The notes below the pieces were generated by a model that searched no databases, was not told the DNA's origin, and saw nothing but the letters and a program-made list of their open reading frames with translations. A stretch of 36,334 nt of DNA from NCBI GenBank assembly GCA_029552825.1, contig JAKPDL010000133.1:1-36334 (forward strand), written 5' to 3'. Positions 1-7,189 of this stretch are shown piece by piece. How positions within the stretch are numbered: the stretch's first letter is position 1; each line of letters begins with the position of its first letter. The stretch comes from Bacteroidota bacterium (GTDB taxonomy: Bacteria > Bacteroidota > Bacteroidia > Bacteroidales > VadinHA17). The translations under genes and the position numbers were made by a program.

Positions 1-86
1 TTGGCCTGTTGCTCGTCTTTATATTCCTCCCTGTGACCTACATGATCATTTATGGTAAAAGACCAAAGATGATAAAAACCTTATAA
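1..86 (+). CDS. C-terminal end of a membrane protein (partial, cut by window start)
   Basis: An open frame entering from the left edge ends at TAA 84-86. The 27 visible residues are a hydrophobic helix followed by a short basic tail (YGKRPKMIKTL), as at the last transmembrane helix of an inner-membrane transporter. The helix (LLLVFIFLPVTYMII) resembles the last helix of RND-type efflux pumps, which often carry a Phe/Leu-Pro-Val core, but this is too short to assign a family. It lies 45 bp before the FmdE-like gene on the same strand and could belong to the same metal-efflux neighbourhood. Confidence 0.45.
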   Translation, partial: GLLLVFIFLPVTYMIIYGKRPKMIKTL

Positions 87-131
87 AAACGTATCTTAAT
101 CTCATAATTGAAAGAAATAACTTAAAACATT

Positions 132-773
132 ATGGAAACAAGAAAATTTCACATTCCTGACTGGGCATTTGAGTTCCATGGACACAAATGCCCGTTTATG
201 CCTATCGGCTACAGGATGGGCACACTTGCTCTTAATAAATTAGGCGTTGAACGATGCAAAGATCATGAGATGCATGTTTTCTCGGAAATGGGAGTAGGAC
301 ACCCCCAGGGATGCATGCAGGACGGGATCATGTCGGCCACCGGTGCAACATTTGGCAAGGGGATGCTCGACAGGCTGTATTATGGTAAAGTTGCTGCAAT
401 ATTCTGGTATCCCGGTATTAAGGGAGCTGTCAGAATTTATGTAAAAAATGAGTTTCAGGACAAGATGGCGCCTCATGAATTCTTTGCCTACAGGAAGAAA
501 GGCATTGAACCTTCACAGATACCTTTGAATGTATGTGAAGACATTATTGATATGGTTCTGACAGCAACAGATGACGAACTTTTCAAAATAACCGAATTGC
601 CTGATTTTGAATATAAACCGGTTAAAGGCTCATTCAATAAGGCAAAATGTGAAAATTGTGGTGAATACGTCTTTGAACGTTACCTCAGGGTCAAAGACGG
701 AAAAAAAGTTTGTATTCAATGTGCTGGACACGCACCAGATGAAAAGGTATTTTACCACCCATTCATAAAATAG
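132..773 (+). CDS. FmdE-like protein with C-terminal zinc ribbon (copy 1)
   Basis: A 213-residue soluble protein of the FmdE family, named after subunit E of formylmethanofuran dehydrogenase but widespread in non-methanogens, where its role is unsettled. The N-terminal FmdE motif HGHKCP lies at residues 16-21 and supplies His/Cys ligands. A second block around residues 60-80 (GCMQDG, then GATFGKG) matches the family core, except that the Cys usual in TGCTxGKG is Ala. The C-terminus has a four-Cys zinc ribbon (C173, C176, C194, C197). Iron-sulfur or zinc binding is therefore likely. The porin gene follows 24 bp later, so they are probably cotranscribed. A paralogue lies at 5753-6358. The family is secure; the function (metal handling or a molybdenum-enzyme accessory) is inference. 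Confidence 0.88.
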   Translation: METRKFHIPDWAFEFHGHKCPFMPIGYRMGTLALNKLGVERCKDHEMHVFSEMGVGHPQGCMQDGIMSATGATFGKGMLDRLYYGKVAAIFWYPGIKGAVRIYVKNEFQDKMAPHEFFAYRKKGIEPSQIPLNVCEDIIDMVLTATDDELFKITELPDFEYKPVKGSFNKAKCENCGEYVFERYLRVKDGKKVCIQCAGHAPDEKVFYHPFIK

Positions 774-797
774 ATTCAACCCTTCCTTATAACTAAA

Positions 798-2135
798 TTG
801 AACAAATATATTCTATTATCAGTTGGTCTGCTTCTGTTATTCTACAAATCAGGAGCTCAGGATAGTAACGGGAAGCTCAGTTTTGACCTGTCTGTCCGGT
901 ACCGCTTTGAAGTCTGGAATGGAATGAATGCAAAGAATTATGGCGATGATTCTCCCGGGGCAGTGGGTAGTCTCCACGATAAAATCTTATTTCAAAGGAT
1001 AATTCCCGGAGTAACCTATAAAAATAAAAACTTAACCGCAGCCTTCCACCTTCAGGATTCGAGGGCATTCGGCTGGTCGCTGCGTAACAGCATATATCCA
1101 GACCTGTTTAAGATCAGGAAGACCGGAACGGAGACACCATATTATACCATGAATCCGCAGGAAGAGTTTCTTGAGATATATGATCTATTTGTTGAATACC
1201 GGAATCTTTTTAAAAACATTACCATTAAGGCTGGAAGGCAGAAAATATTTTATGCCGACAACAGGATATTCGGTCCGGGCGACTGGGGCAACACCGGCCG
1301 CTGGACATGGGACGCAGTGAAAATATCATACAGAAAAGGGGAGAATTATATTGATGCTTTTGCTGGCGGGACGAAAACACATGATCCGCTGATGACCTCA
1401 ATCCCGTTTACAAACACTGAATATTGGGGCGGAGGAATATATTCACACTTCCGGGTTTCATCCTGGCTAAATGCCGAGCTGTTTTATGCTCTCAAAAGCC
1501 AGGGTTCGGCAGACTATATCAGGAATCTCTCCATTAATCGGAATTGGACCGGAATAAGGCTTGTAAATCCGGACAACCATGATATTATTTATGATCTGCT
1601 GTTTTCGCAGGAATACGGCAAAGAAAACGGAAAAAGAATAAATGCTTACGGCTATTTCCTGAAAGCCGGTTACAGATTCAGTAAACTGCCTGCCTCTCCT
1701 GTTCTGAGCTTTCGGTACACCTATGCTTCAGGAGGCCGGAAGGCCGATGAAGTGATCAGAACATTTGACCCTGCATTTGGTGCAAGCGACAAGTATTACG
1801 GATGGATGAACATTGTTCAGTGGTCAAACCTCAGCAACCCGGAAATTGTACTTGAACTGAATCCTTTAAAGGGAAAAATGTGGATAGAAATTAAGTACAA
1901 TCGTTTCAGTATCCCGGTACCCGATGATGTAACGACACTCGGAACAATGAAAATTCAGCCAGGGAAACATCATCTCGGAGATGAGGCGGACCTTTTTATA
2001 CGTTACCAGCCGTTTAAAAAATGGCAGTTTACGGGGGTGTTTGGTTACTTTCATCCCGGAGACCTGGAGCAGATAAATTTCGCGAATCCGAAGGATTCAT
2101 TCTGGACAGCACTGCAGGTGCTTTTTACATATTAG
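798..2135 (+). CDS. Outer-membrane beta-barrel porin, alginate_exp type
   Basis: A 445-residue exported protein. It starts at TTG 798; no upstream ATG is in frame, and the signal peptide (Lys-3, hydrophobic run, cleavage after YKSGAQ near residue 21) begins at once, which supports this start. The rest alternates aromatic and polar residues as in beta strands and ends in an aromatic/Tyr C-terminus (LFTY) typical of barrels. The block GRQKIFYADNRIFGPGDW near residues 145-163 is characteristic of the alginate_exp family. Members are passive channels for anions, sugars or metal complexes, and the name does not imply alginate here. It is probably an operon partner of the upstream FmdE-like gene. 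The substrate is unknown. Confidence 0.8.
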   Translation: MNKYILLSVGLLLLFYKSGAQDSNGKLSFDLSVRYRFEVWNGMNAKNYGDDSPGAVGSLHDKILFQRIIPGVTYKNKNLTAAFHLQDSRAFGWSLRNSIYPDLFKIRKTGTETPYYTMNPQEEFLEIYDLFVEYRNLFKNITIKAGRQKIFYADNRIFGPGDWGNTGRWTWDAVKISYRKGENYIDAFAGGTKTHDPLMTSIPFTNTEYWGGGIYSHFRVSSWLNAELFYALKSQGSADYIRNLSINRNWTGIRLVNPDNHDIIYDLLFSQEYGKENGKRINAYGYFLKAGYRFSKLPASPVLSFRYTYASGGRKADEVIRTFDPAFGASDKYYGWMNIVQWSNLSNPEIVLELNPLKGKMWIEIKYNRFSIPVPDDVTTLGTMKIQPGKHHLGDEADLFIRYQPFKKWQFTGVFGYFHPGDLEQINFANPKDSFWTALQVLFTY

Positions 2136-2194
2136 CGGAATCAAAAAAGCCAAAGAGCCTGCCCGGCCCTGGCGGGGCTTTTAAACCCAATAAC

Positions 2195-2318
2195 CCCGGT
2201 CGCGTCCGGGATTTGAATCACCGGCAGGAATAAACAAAGCCGGAGGCTTTGAAGCCCGGTAGCCCCGGTAATATCCGGGGTTACAGAGATGGAATTGTTT
2301 ACAACCCCGGAGGGGTTG
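2195..2318 (+). repeat. REP-like palindromes upstream of the transposase gene
   Basis: Four GC-rich hairpins stand in a row in otherwise AT-rich DNA: CCCGG/CCGGG at 2195-2210; CAAAGC/GCTTTG at 2235-2251 with a CGGAG loop; a 10-bp stem (one G-T pair) at 2259-2284 built on CCCCGG/CCGGGG; and CAACCCC/GGGGTTG at 2302-2318 with loop GGA. Two of them read CCGGAGG or CCCGGAGGG on the + strand. These are typical of REP elements acted on by RAYT transposases. Confidence 0.75.
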
Positions 2319-2374
2319 AATTTGCAAATCCAGAATTATTTTGTAAATTTATAATCGTGCTAAAAGGGAAAATT

Positions 2375-2827
2375 ATGTCAACCTATACCCAATTCTTATA
2401 TCAGTTTGTCTTCAGCAGTAAGGGCCGTAAACCTTTTCTTTCAGATAAAAACCAGGATATTCTTTTTGCATATATAGCCGGAATCCTGAAAAACAAATCC
2501 TGTCATTCATATATTGTCGGAGGAGCATATAACCATATTCATATAATTACTCATGTTCATCCTGCAATATGCCCTTCATATCTGATTAAGGACATAAAGG
2601 AAGCAACCCATGTGATGATAGGCAGGGAGAGATCTCTGTTTCACAATTTCCCCGGGTGGCAGGTTGGATACGGCGGATTTACATATCATATTTCGAGTAA
2701 AAATGCACTTATTAATTATGTTAAGAATCAGGAGGAACATCATAAAATTGTTTCATATAAAGAAGAACTGATCAGGATGTTGGAAGAAAATGATATTGGA
2801 TTCCGGGAGGAATATCTGTTTACATGA
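2375..2827 (+). CDS. REP-associated tyrosine transposase (IS200/IS605-like Y1 family)
   Basis: A 150-residue Y1 (HUH) single-strand transposase. The start is placed at ATG 2375 (MSTYTQFLYQFVFSS), the usual beginning of the family; an in-frame extension back to 2249 would be encoded by the REP hairpins and is unlikely. The HUH metal motif is HIH in YNHIHIITHVHP, about residues 59-61. The catalytic tyrosine is in the helix INYVKNQEEHHK near residue 115, matching the YIxNQxxHH pattern of RAYT proteins. REP-like hairpins lie on both sides. There is no accessory tnpB and no terminal repeats of an insertion sequence, so it looks like a resident, domesticated RAYT. Confidence 0.9.
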   Translation: MSTYTQFLYQFVFSSKGRKPFLSDKNQDILFAYIAGILKNKSCHSYIVGGAYNHIHIITHVHPAICPSYLIKDIKEATHVMIGRERSLFHNFPGWQVGYGGFTYHISSKNALINYVKNQEEHHKIVSYKEELIRMLEENDIGFREEYLFT

Positions 2828-2835
2828 TTCTTCTT

Positions 2836-2918
2836 CAACGCCTCCGGCGTTGTATGAAAATATGTCATATTTTCCATGGACGTAACCATGGCCATTGGAA
2901 TCGGATGCCTCCGGCATC
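2836..2918 (+). repeat. REP-like palindromes downstream of the transposase gene, opposite orientation
   Basis: Two hairpins start 8 bp after the transposase stop: CAACGCC-TCC-GGCGTTG (2836-2852, perfect 7-bp stem) and GATGCC-TCC-GGCATC (2904-2918, perfect 6-bp stem). A CCATGG/CCATGG pair lies between them (2874-2891). Their loops read CCTCCGG, the reverse complement of the CCGGAGG core seen upstream, so the repeats flank the gene in inverted orientation. The following stretch to 3134 has no convincing gene. Confidence 0.7.
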
Positions 2919-3134
2919 AACAGGCATAATCTGGATTTTCTGGCAGATAAAGGAAAGGCTGTACAGTTCAGGGAGTGGCGTAAAGATAAATACCCATGAT
3001 TTTGTCAACAGAGGGAAGGGCAAGACAATTATCAGGTAAAAAACTTCCGGATTTTAGTTATTCATTTACTTCACAAAAGGACTTATTTTGTAATGAAAAT
3101 TTTCCGTCCTTGCAAACCATAATAAGAGCTTTTT

Positions 3135-3320
3135 ATGGAAATTATTCCCGAATCAACCATCACCTGTCCGGTTTGCGGGCATAAGGAAACTGAAACAATG
3201 CCCACCGATGCATGCCAGTTCTTTTATGAGTGCAAGAATTGCCATACAGTGCTGAAACCCAAACCCGGCGATTGCTGTGTTTATTGTTCTTATGGAACAG
3301 TTCCTTGCCCTTCCATTTAG
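3135..3320 (+). CDS. GDCCVxC-domain small cysteine-rich protein (copy 1)
   Basis: A 61-residue protein with nine cysteines: C11 and C14 (TCPVCGH), C27, C33 and C36 (ECKNC), C47-C48-x2-C51 in the signature GDCCVYC, and C58. The GDCCVxC family is small, soluble and often found beside mercury, arsenic or other thiophilic-metal resistance genes; its biochemical role is not established. The two CxxC pairs suggest a zinc or soft-metal site. A paralogue at 8556-8771 differs at 8 of the first 61 residues. It sits just upstream of the TetR/TauE/CDF genes. Confidence 0.85.
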   Translation: MEIIPESTITCPVCGHKETETMPTDACQFFYECKNCHTVLKPKPGDCCVYCSYGTVPCPSI

Positions 3321-3370
3321 GAAAATAAAAAGTGCTGCTGAATTGGTTTATTTAAAAATCTTATAAATAT

Positions 3371-3401
3371 TTTGGAGATTTAAAAAATGCCATTATCTTT
3401 G
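3371..3401 (+). promoter_or_regulatory. Bacteroidota promoter of the TetR gene
   Basis: The -33 element TTTG (3371-3374), a 19-bp spacer and the -7 element TAtcTTTG (3394-3401) fit the primary-sigma consensus of Bacteroidota. The start codon is only 22 bp further on, so the leader is very short and overlaps the operator. Confidence 0.7.
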
Positions 3402-3417
3402 CAAGTAATTACTTACT
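3400..3417 (+). promoter_or_regulatory. Probable TetR operator 1
   Basis: The core AAGTAATTACTT (3403-3414) is a perfect 12-bp palindrome directly after the -7 element, at the expected transcription start. The 18-bp window around it matches 14 of 18 positions of the palindrome in front of the TauE gene, giving TGyAAGyAATyACTTACw. Autorepression by the TetR protein is inferred. Confidence 0.6.
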
Positions 3418-3423
3418 TATATA

Positions 3424-4014
3424 ATGGAACGTCAAAATACAGATATAAGGCAGGAGCAGATAAAGCAGGCAGTGCTCGATATAATCTATACTGATGGATT
3501 AAAGAATTTGTCGACACGTAATCTTGCCAACAGGATTGGAATGAGCGAAGGAGCAATCTTCAGACATTTCCCTACCAAACAGGATATTATCCTTTCAATA
3601 ATTAAAGATGTTCAGACTGATTTCATAGGGCAGCTGCGAAAAATAGCAAACTCACACATGGAACCGGAAGTACGACTGGAAAAATTTGTTTGCGAAACAG
3701 TTAATTATCTGACAAAGAATAAAGGAATTACAATGCTTCTGTTCTCAGAAGCTTCACATAATAATGATGTTTCAATGAAAAGCAGTCTTCAGCAAATATT
3801 TAATAATCAGAAAAAGCTTGTGAGCAAAATTTTTCTCGACGGTATTGCTGCAGGTACATGGGACGAAAGTGTTCCTGTTGAAAGCCTGGCTATGTTATAC
3901 ATGGGGATACCTGTTTCACTTAATATCGAGCTGATATTAAGCGGAGGTGAATTCCATGCCGATAATTTCTGCAACCGTATGATGCAATTACTTCTTAAAA
4001 TTCTGAACAAATAA
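3424..4014 (+). CDS. TetR/AcrR-family transcriptional repressor
   Basis: A 196-residue one-component regulator. The N-terminal TetR helix-turn-helix spans about residues 13-57 (ending MSEGAIFRHFPTKQDII, the family's recognition helix and following turn). The C-terminal ligand-binding half is helical and has no recognisable ligand signature; one Cys lies near residue 76. A promoter and a palindromic operator end right at its start codon, and a similar palindrome lies in the 48-bp gap before the TauE gene, so it probably represses itself and the TauE-CDF-FmdE genes downstream. The inducer is unknown; the context suggests a metal or sulfur compound. Confidence 0.88.
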   Translation: MERQNTDIRQEQIKQAVLDIIYTDGLKNLSTRNLANRIGMSEGAIFRHFPTKQDIILSIIKDVQTDFIGQLRKIANSHMEPEVRLEKFVCETVNYLTKNKGITMLLFSEASHNNDVSMKSSLQQIFNNQKKLVSKIFLDGIAAGTWDESVPVESLAMLYMGIPVSLNIELILSGGEFHADNFCNRMMQLLLKILNK

Positions 4015-4027
4015 TTTTTTTGCCCAT

Positions 4028-4049
4028 AATGTAAGCAATCACTTACATT
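4028..4049 (+). promoter_or_regulatory. Probable TetR operator 2, upstream of the TauE gene
   Basis: An inverted repeat with 8-bp perfect arms AATGTAAG / CTTACATT separated by 6 bp. It matches 14 of 18 central positions of the palindrome at 3400-3417. It lies in the short gap between the regulator gene and the exporter gene. No clear -7 element is seen here, so it may act by roadblock or on a poorly matching promoter. Confidence 0.55.
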
Positions 4050-4062
4050 TAAATCAAATAAT

Positions 4063-4815
4063 ATGCTTTACACGATTGTTTTTTTCATCATAGCCATTGC
4101 TTCTTTTCTCTTTGCAATGCTCGGACTCGGAGGGGGAATGGTTTACGTCCCGGTGCTCAGCTGGGCAGGATTTGATATGGTAAGTGTTGCAATCCCACTC
4201 GGACTATTGCTCAATGGACTAAATACACTGCTGGTCCTTATCCCATTTGCACGCAAAAAACTGGTCGACTGGAAAGGAGGTGCTGTTATGGCAGTAACAG
4301 CATTAATTGCGGCCCCGTTGGGTGCGATAACCAGCGACATAGTTCCGGTGCATACCCTTAAAATCCTTTTTGCTGCTATGGTAGTCATCGCTGCTGTAAG
4401 AATGATATGGGCTACAAAAAATCCTGAGCCGGAACAAATGATGCCTTTGAGAAAAAGAAGCATCATAGGTTTTTTTACAGGTGGCTTTGCCGGGTTCGTT
4501 GGTGGAATGCTTGGTATTGGCGGAGGATTTATTATTGCTCCCATTTTAATGGCCACCGGATATAAAACGAAGGAAGCTGCGGCAACAACTGCATTCGTTG
4601 TCACTTTTTCTTCTTTCTCAGGCTATTTCGGGCACATGGCGCAAGGCAAAATGAACTGGCCATTGACTATCATTGTTGTGGCTGCGGTAATAATAGGATC
4701 TCAACTGGGAGGACGCTTCATGACAGAAAAGGCAAAATCAAAACAGGTGAAATTAATCTATGCTATAGTTCTTCTTCTGATAGCAGCCAAATTGATTTAC
4801 GATGCAATTGCATAA
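4063..4815 (+). CDS. TauE/SafE-family sulfite/organosulfur exporter
   Basis: A 250-residue inner-membrane protein with about eight transmembrane helices. The two family signature repeats are visible: LGLGGGMVYVPVLSWAG near residue 20 and LGIGGGFIIAPIL near residue 150, the inverted halves of TauE/SafE transporters. Known relatives export sulfite, sulfoacetate or related anions, or move taurine; substrate cannot be read from sequence. The gene is preceded by a likely TetR operator and overlaps or abuts the CDF gene that follows. The pairing of an anion exporter with a metal exporter suggests a combined sulfur/metal stress response. Confidence 0.88.
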   Translation: MLYTIVFFIIAIASFLFAMLGLGGGMVYVPVLSWAGFDMVSVAIPLGLLLNGLNTLLVLIPFARKKLVDWKGGAVMAVTALIAAPLGAITSDIVPVHTLKILFAAMVVIAAVRMIWATKNPEPEQMMPLRKRSIIGFFTGGFAGFVGGMLGIGGGFIIAPILMATGYKTKEAAATTAFVVTFSSFSGYFGHMAQGKMNWPLTIIVVAAVIIGSQLGGRFMTEKAKSKQVKLIYAIVLLLIAAKLIYDAIA

Positions 4816-4831
4816 TTTAAAAAACCAGCTT

Positions 4832-5725
4832 ATGAAAGAAACTGAACATCATCACCACGAAGTAAGCGGCAAAAATCTTGGGTTTGCAATTCTTCTCAAC
4901 GTTGGTATCACTTTAGCTCAGGTCATCGGTGGCATAATATCGGGCAGTATTGCATTACTTAGCGATGCGGCTCATAACTTCAGCGATGTCCTGTCATTGA
5001 TTATAAGTTATCTGGCGAACCGTTTATCGGGAAGAAGAGCTACTGAAAAACAGACTTTCGGTTTCCGACGGTCTGAAATCCTTGCTGCATTCATTAACTC
5101 AATCACGTTAATTGTTATTGGAATTATTATTCTCATTGAAGCAATACAAAGGCTAATAAATCCTGTCACCATATCTTCCGGCTGGATCATCTGGCTTGCC
5201 ACTGCCAGTATACTTGTAAACGGAATAAGCGTGATTTTCATACGTAAAGACTCGCATGATAACATAAATATGAAATCAGCTTATCTGCACCTGTTAACTG
5301 ATATGCTGACTTCAGTTGCAGTACTGGCAGGAGGATTGTTTATGAAATACTTTCACTGGTATTGGGCAGACAGTGTTTTCTCAATGGTTATAGCTGTTTA
5401 TCTTCTCTATATGAGCTGGGGAATTTTCAGAACATCCCTGCGAATCATTATGCAATTTACACCTGAAGAAATCGACATTAAAAAAATTGCCATTGAAATC
5501 GGCAATATACCTGGAGTTAAAAATATTCATCATGTCCACGTTTGGCAGATTAATGATCACGATCTTATGTTTGAGGCGCATATTGATGTTTCAGAAGATC
5601 TTAAGGTAAGCGGTTTTGAGAAGATCCTGGAAAAGATTAAAGAGGTTTTATTGAAACACAATATAGATCACTCAACAATTCAGCCGGAGTTTACGGTTAA
5701 CGACAATAAACAAATTATTCATTAA
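4832..5725 (+). CDS. Cation diffusion facilitator (CzcD-like metal exporter)
   Basis: A CDF-family antiporter that moves Zn, Cd, Co or similar divalent ions out of the cytoplasm in exchange for protons. The start is taken at ATG 4832 (297 residues); a further in-frame ATG at 4802 would overlap the TauE gene by 14 bp. The N-terminus has a His run (ETEHHHHE) that may bind metal. Six transmembrane helices follow, with the metal-site motifs SDAAHNFSD in helix 2 and HLLTD in helix 5, and a C-terminal ferredoxin-like cytoplasmic domain with HHVHVWQIN. It probably forms one transcript with the TauE gene. Confidence 0.92.
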   Translation: MKETEHHHHEVSGKNLGFAILLNVGITLAQVIGGIISGSIALLSDAAHNFSDVLSLIISYLANRLSGRRATEKQTFGFRRSEILAAFINSITLIVIGIIILIEAIQRLINPVTISSGWIIWLATASILVNGISVIFIRKDSHDNINMKSAYLHLLTDMLTSVAVLAGGLFMKYFHWYWADSVFSMVIAVYLLYMSWGIFRTSLRIIMQFTPEEIDIKKIAIEIGNIPGVKNIHHVHVWQINDHDLMFEAHIDVSEDLKVSGFEKILEKIKEVLLKHNIDHSTIQPEFTVNDNKQIIH

Positions 5726-5752
5726 TAAACATTTAACTTAAAATTTAAAATT

Positions 5753-6358
5753 ATGATTAATCCAAAAGAATGGCTCGAATTCGGGCAGAAATTTCACGGA
5801 CATAAATGTCCTGCCATGCCAATGGGTTTAAGGGCAGGCGCCGCCGCCATGAACGCATTGGGCGTTGAACGTGCGAAAGACGGACAGCTTGTTGCCTTTG
5901 TTGATCTTGGAGAAGATCATTGTGCAACATGTTACGGCGATGGACTTCAGGTGATTATGGGTACAACCTTCGGTAAAGGGAACATCAAGAAAACTCACAA
6001 AGGGAAATGGGCGGTAACATTGGTTGACAGAGCCACAGGAAGAGCAGTGAGAGTTACTCCAAAAGCGGAAGCAATGCTGAATAATAAAAAATCAGTATTC
6101 TTTACCGATTACCGCATGCTCGGCAAACCGGCAAGCACTGTTCCGGATGAGATTGTCGATAAGCTTATTGAAGGTATAATGAATACACCTGATGATAAAC
6201 TTTTAAATATTTCTCCGGTTTTTCAATACGAACTCGAACCAAAAAAAGACAGTTTTGACGGTTTCGTATGCGAGGAATGCGGCGAAATGACTGTTATGGA
6301 ATATGGCAGGATAAAAGGAGACAAGAAAGTTTGCATCGACTGCGCATCTAAAAAATAA
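5753..6358 (+). CDS. FmdE-like protein with C-terminal zinc ribbon (copy 2)
   Basis: A 201-residue paralogue of the protein at 132-773. The motif HGHKCP is at residues 15-20, the core block reads DHCATCYGDG then GTTFGKGN (the usual TGCT cysteine is Thr), and the zinc ribbon cysteines are C173, C176, C194 and C197, the same positions as in copy 1. It carries two additional cysteines in the middle block (CATC). It follows the CDF gene by 27 bp and ends the transcript with a strong terminator, so it belongs to the TetR-controlled metal-export unit. A role as metal chaperone or sensor is inference from context. Confidence 0.87.
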   Translation: MINPKEWLEFGQKFHGHKCPAMPMGLRAGAAAMNALGVERAKDGQLVAFVDLGEDHCATCYGDGLQVIMGTTFGKGNIKKTHKGKWAVTLVDRATGRAVRVTPKAEAMLNNKKSVFFTDYRMLGKPASTVPDEIVDKLIEGIMNTPDDKLLNISPVFQYELEPKKDSFDGFVCEECGEMTVMEYGRIKGDKKVCIDCASKK

Positions 6359-6378
6359 GATCCATTTATCAGCAAAAT

Positions 6379-6410
6379 GGCCGGATATTTTACATCCGGC
6401 CGTTTTTTTT
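6379..6410 (+). terminator. Rho-independent terminator after FmdE copy 2
   Basis: A perfect 8-bp stem GGCCGGAT / ATCCGGCC (6379-6386, 6394-6401) with a 7-nt loop, followed by G and eight T. It closes the TetR-TauE-CDF-FmdE transcription unit. Confidence 0.9.
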
Positions 6411-6441
6411 AACTTTAACTGTTCCCGCTTTTATTTAATTC

Positions 6442-6449
6442 TAATTTTG
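6442..6449 (+). promoter_or_regulatory. Promoter -7 element of the sigma factor gene
   Basis: TAatTTTG matches the Bacteroidota -7 consensus, 25 bp before the ATG. No good -33 element is evident, so it may be weak or need an activator. Confidence 0.5.
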
Positions 6450-6474
6450 TTGTCAGATTTCAGGATTATCAGAT

Positions 6475-7077
6475 ATGAACGTTGACAATGACCAGGCAGC
6501 ATGCTGTAATATTAACCTTATCATAAATGATAATTACAATATTGTTAAAAGATACCTGCTCAGTAAAACAGGGGATTCTGAACTGTCTGAAGATATTGCT
6601 CAGGAGGTAATGGTTAAACTGATTAATGCTTTTAATAAAAATACTTTTTTACATAATCCGAAAGGTTGGCTCTTTGAAACGGCACGAAACACACTTGCTG
6701 ATCATTACAGAAGGAGTCTCCCCGCAGAGAATTTTGAAAACATTGTGTTACAGGATACAATTACAAATGAACTTGAAGACTTAAGTAATGAAGCAGCAGA
6801 TTTTCTTGTACCGATGATAAAATTGCTTCCTGCCAGATACAGTGAACCTTTATTTATGAGCGATATTGAAAATATTCCTCTTAAAATAATTGGTGAGAAG
6901 CTCGGGATCAGTCTTTCAGCGACGAAAATGAGGGTTCAGCGGGCAAGGAAAATGCTTTTAGACCTTTTCCATGAATGCTGTGAAATAGAATATACAAAAA
7001 GCGGCAAATTCTCTCATTGCACTATCAAGGATAATTGCGCTCCGCTTATTAAAACAGAAGGCGAACCGATTCTCTGA
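6475..7077 (+). CDS. SigZ-like ECF RNA polymerase sigma factor
   Basis: A 200-residue extracytoplasmic-function sigma factor. Region 2 covers about residues 20-80 (DIAQEVMVKLI, then GWLFETARNTLADHYRR), and region 4 about residues 110-165 (LPARYSEPLFMSDIENIPLKIIGEKLGISLSATKMRVQRARK in parts), ending in a helix-turn-helix. The C-terminal tail contains four cysteines (ECCEIE, SHC, DNC), as in SigZ-type factors, and the N-terminus has another CC. These may sense thiol or metal stress directly. No anti-sigma gene is adjacent. The permease gene follows after 112 bp. Confidence 0.85.
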   Translation: MNVDNDQAACCNINLIINDNYNIVKRYLLSKTGDSELSEDIAQEVMVKLINAFNKNTFLHNPKGWLFETARNTLADHYRRSLPAENFENIVLQDTITNELEDLSNEAADFLVPMIKLLPARYSEPLFMSDIENIPLKIIGEKLGISLSATKMRVQRARKMLLDLFHECCEIEYTKSGKFSHCTIKDNCAPLIKTEGEPIL

Positions 7078-7189
7078 AACAATCTCCGTTTTAAAAAGTA
7101 ACTGAATTTTGTGTCTTTTCAGATGCAAGTTCCGTCTTACTGTTAAAAGCAATATTATTTTTTAACGATTTTAATCTTAGTTAGCCATA

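Noticed and set aside
2249-2374. N-terminal extension of the transposase reading frame
   Set aside because: The codons run through the REP hairpins, and the family's usual start MSTYTQFLYQ begins at 2375.
2919-3134. A short open frame ending at 2999 that could be the tail of a protein, and other small frames to 3134
   Set aside because: About 25 codons without start, with no family I recognise, in DNA following the REP hairpins. It may be a decayed remnant, but the evidence is too weak to list it as a feature.
4143-4604. Long open frame opposite the TauE gene
   Set aside because: Antisense shadow of a strongly conserved membrane protein; no domain or start signal.
4802-4831. Upstream ATG for the CDF gene
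   Set aside because: It would extend the protein by 10 residues inside the TauE gene; the ATG at 4832 (MKETEHHHHE) is the better start.
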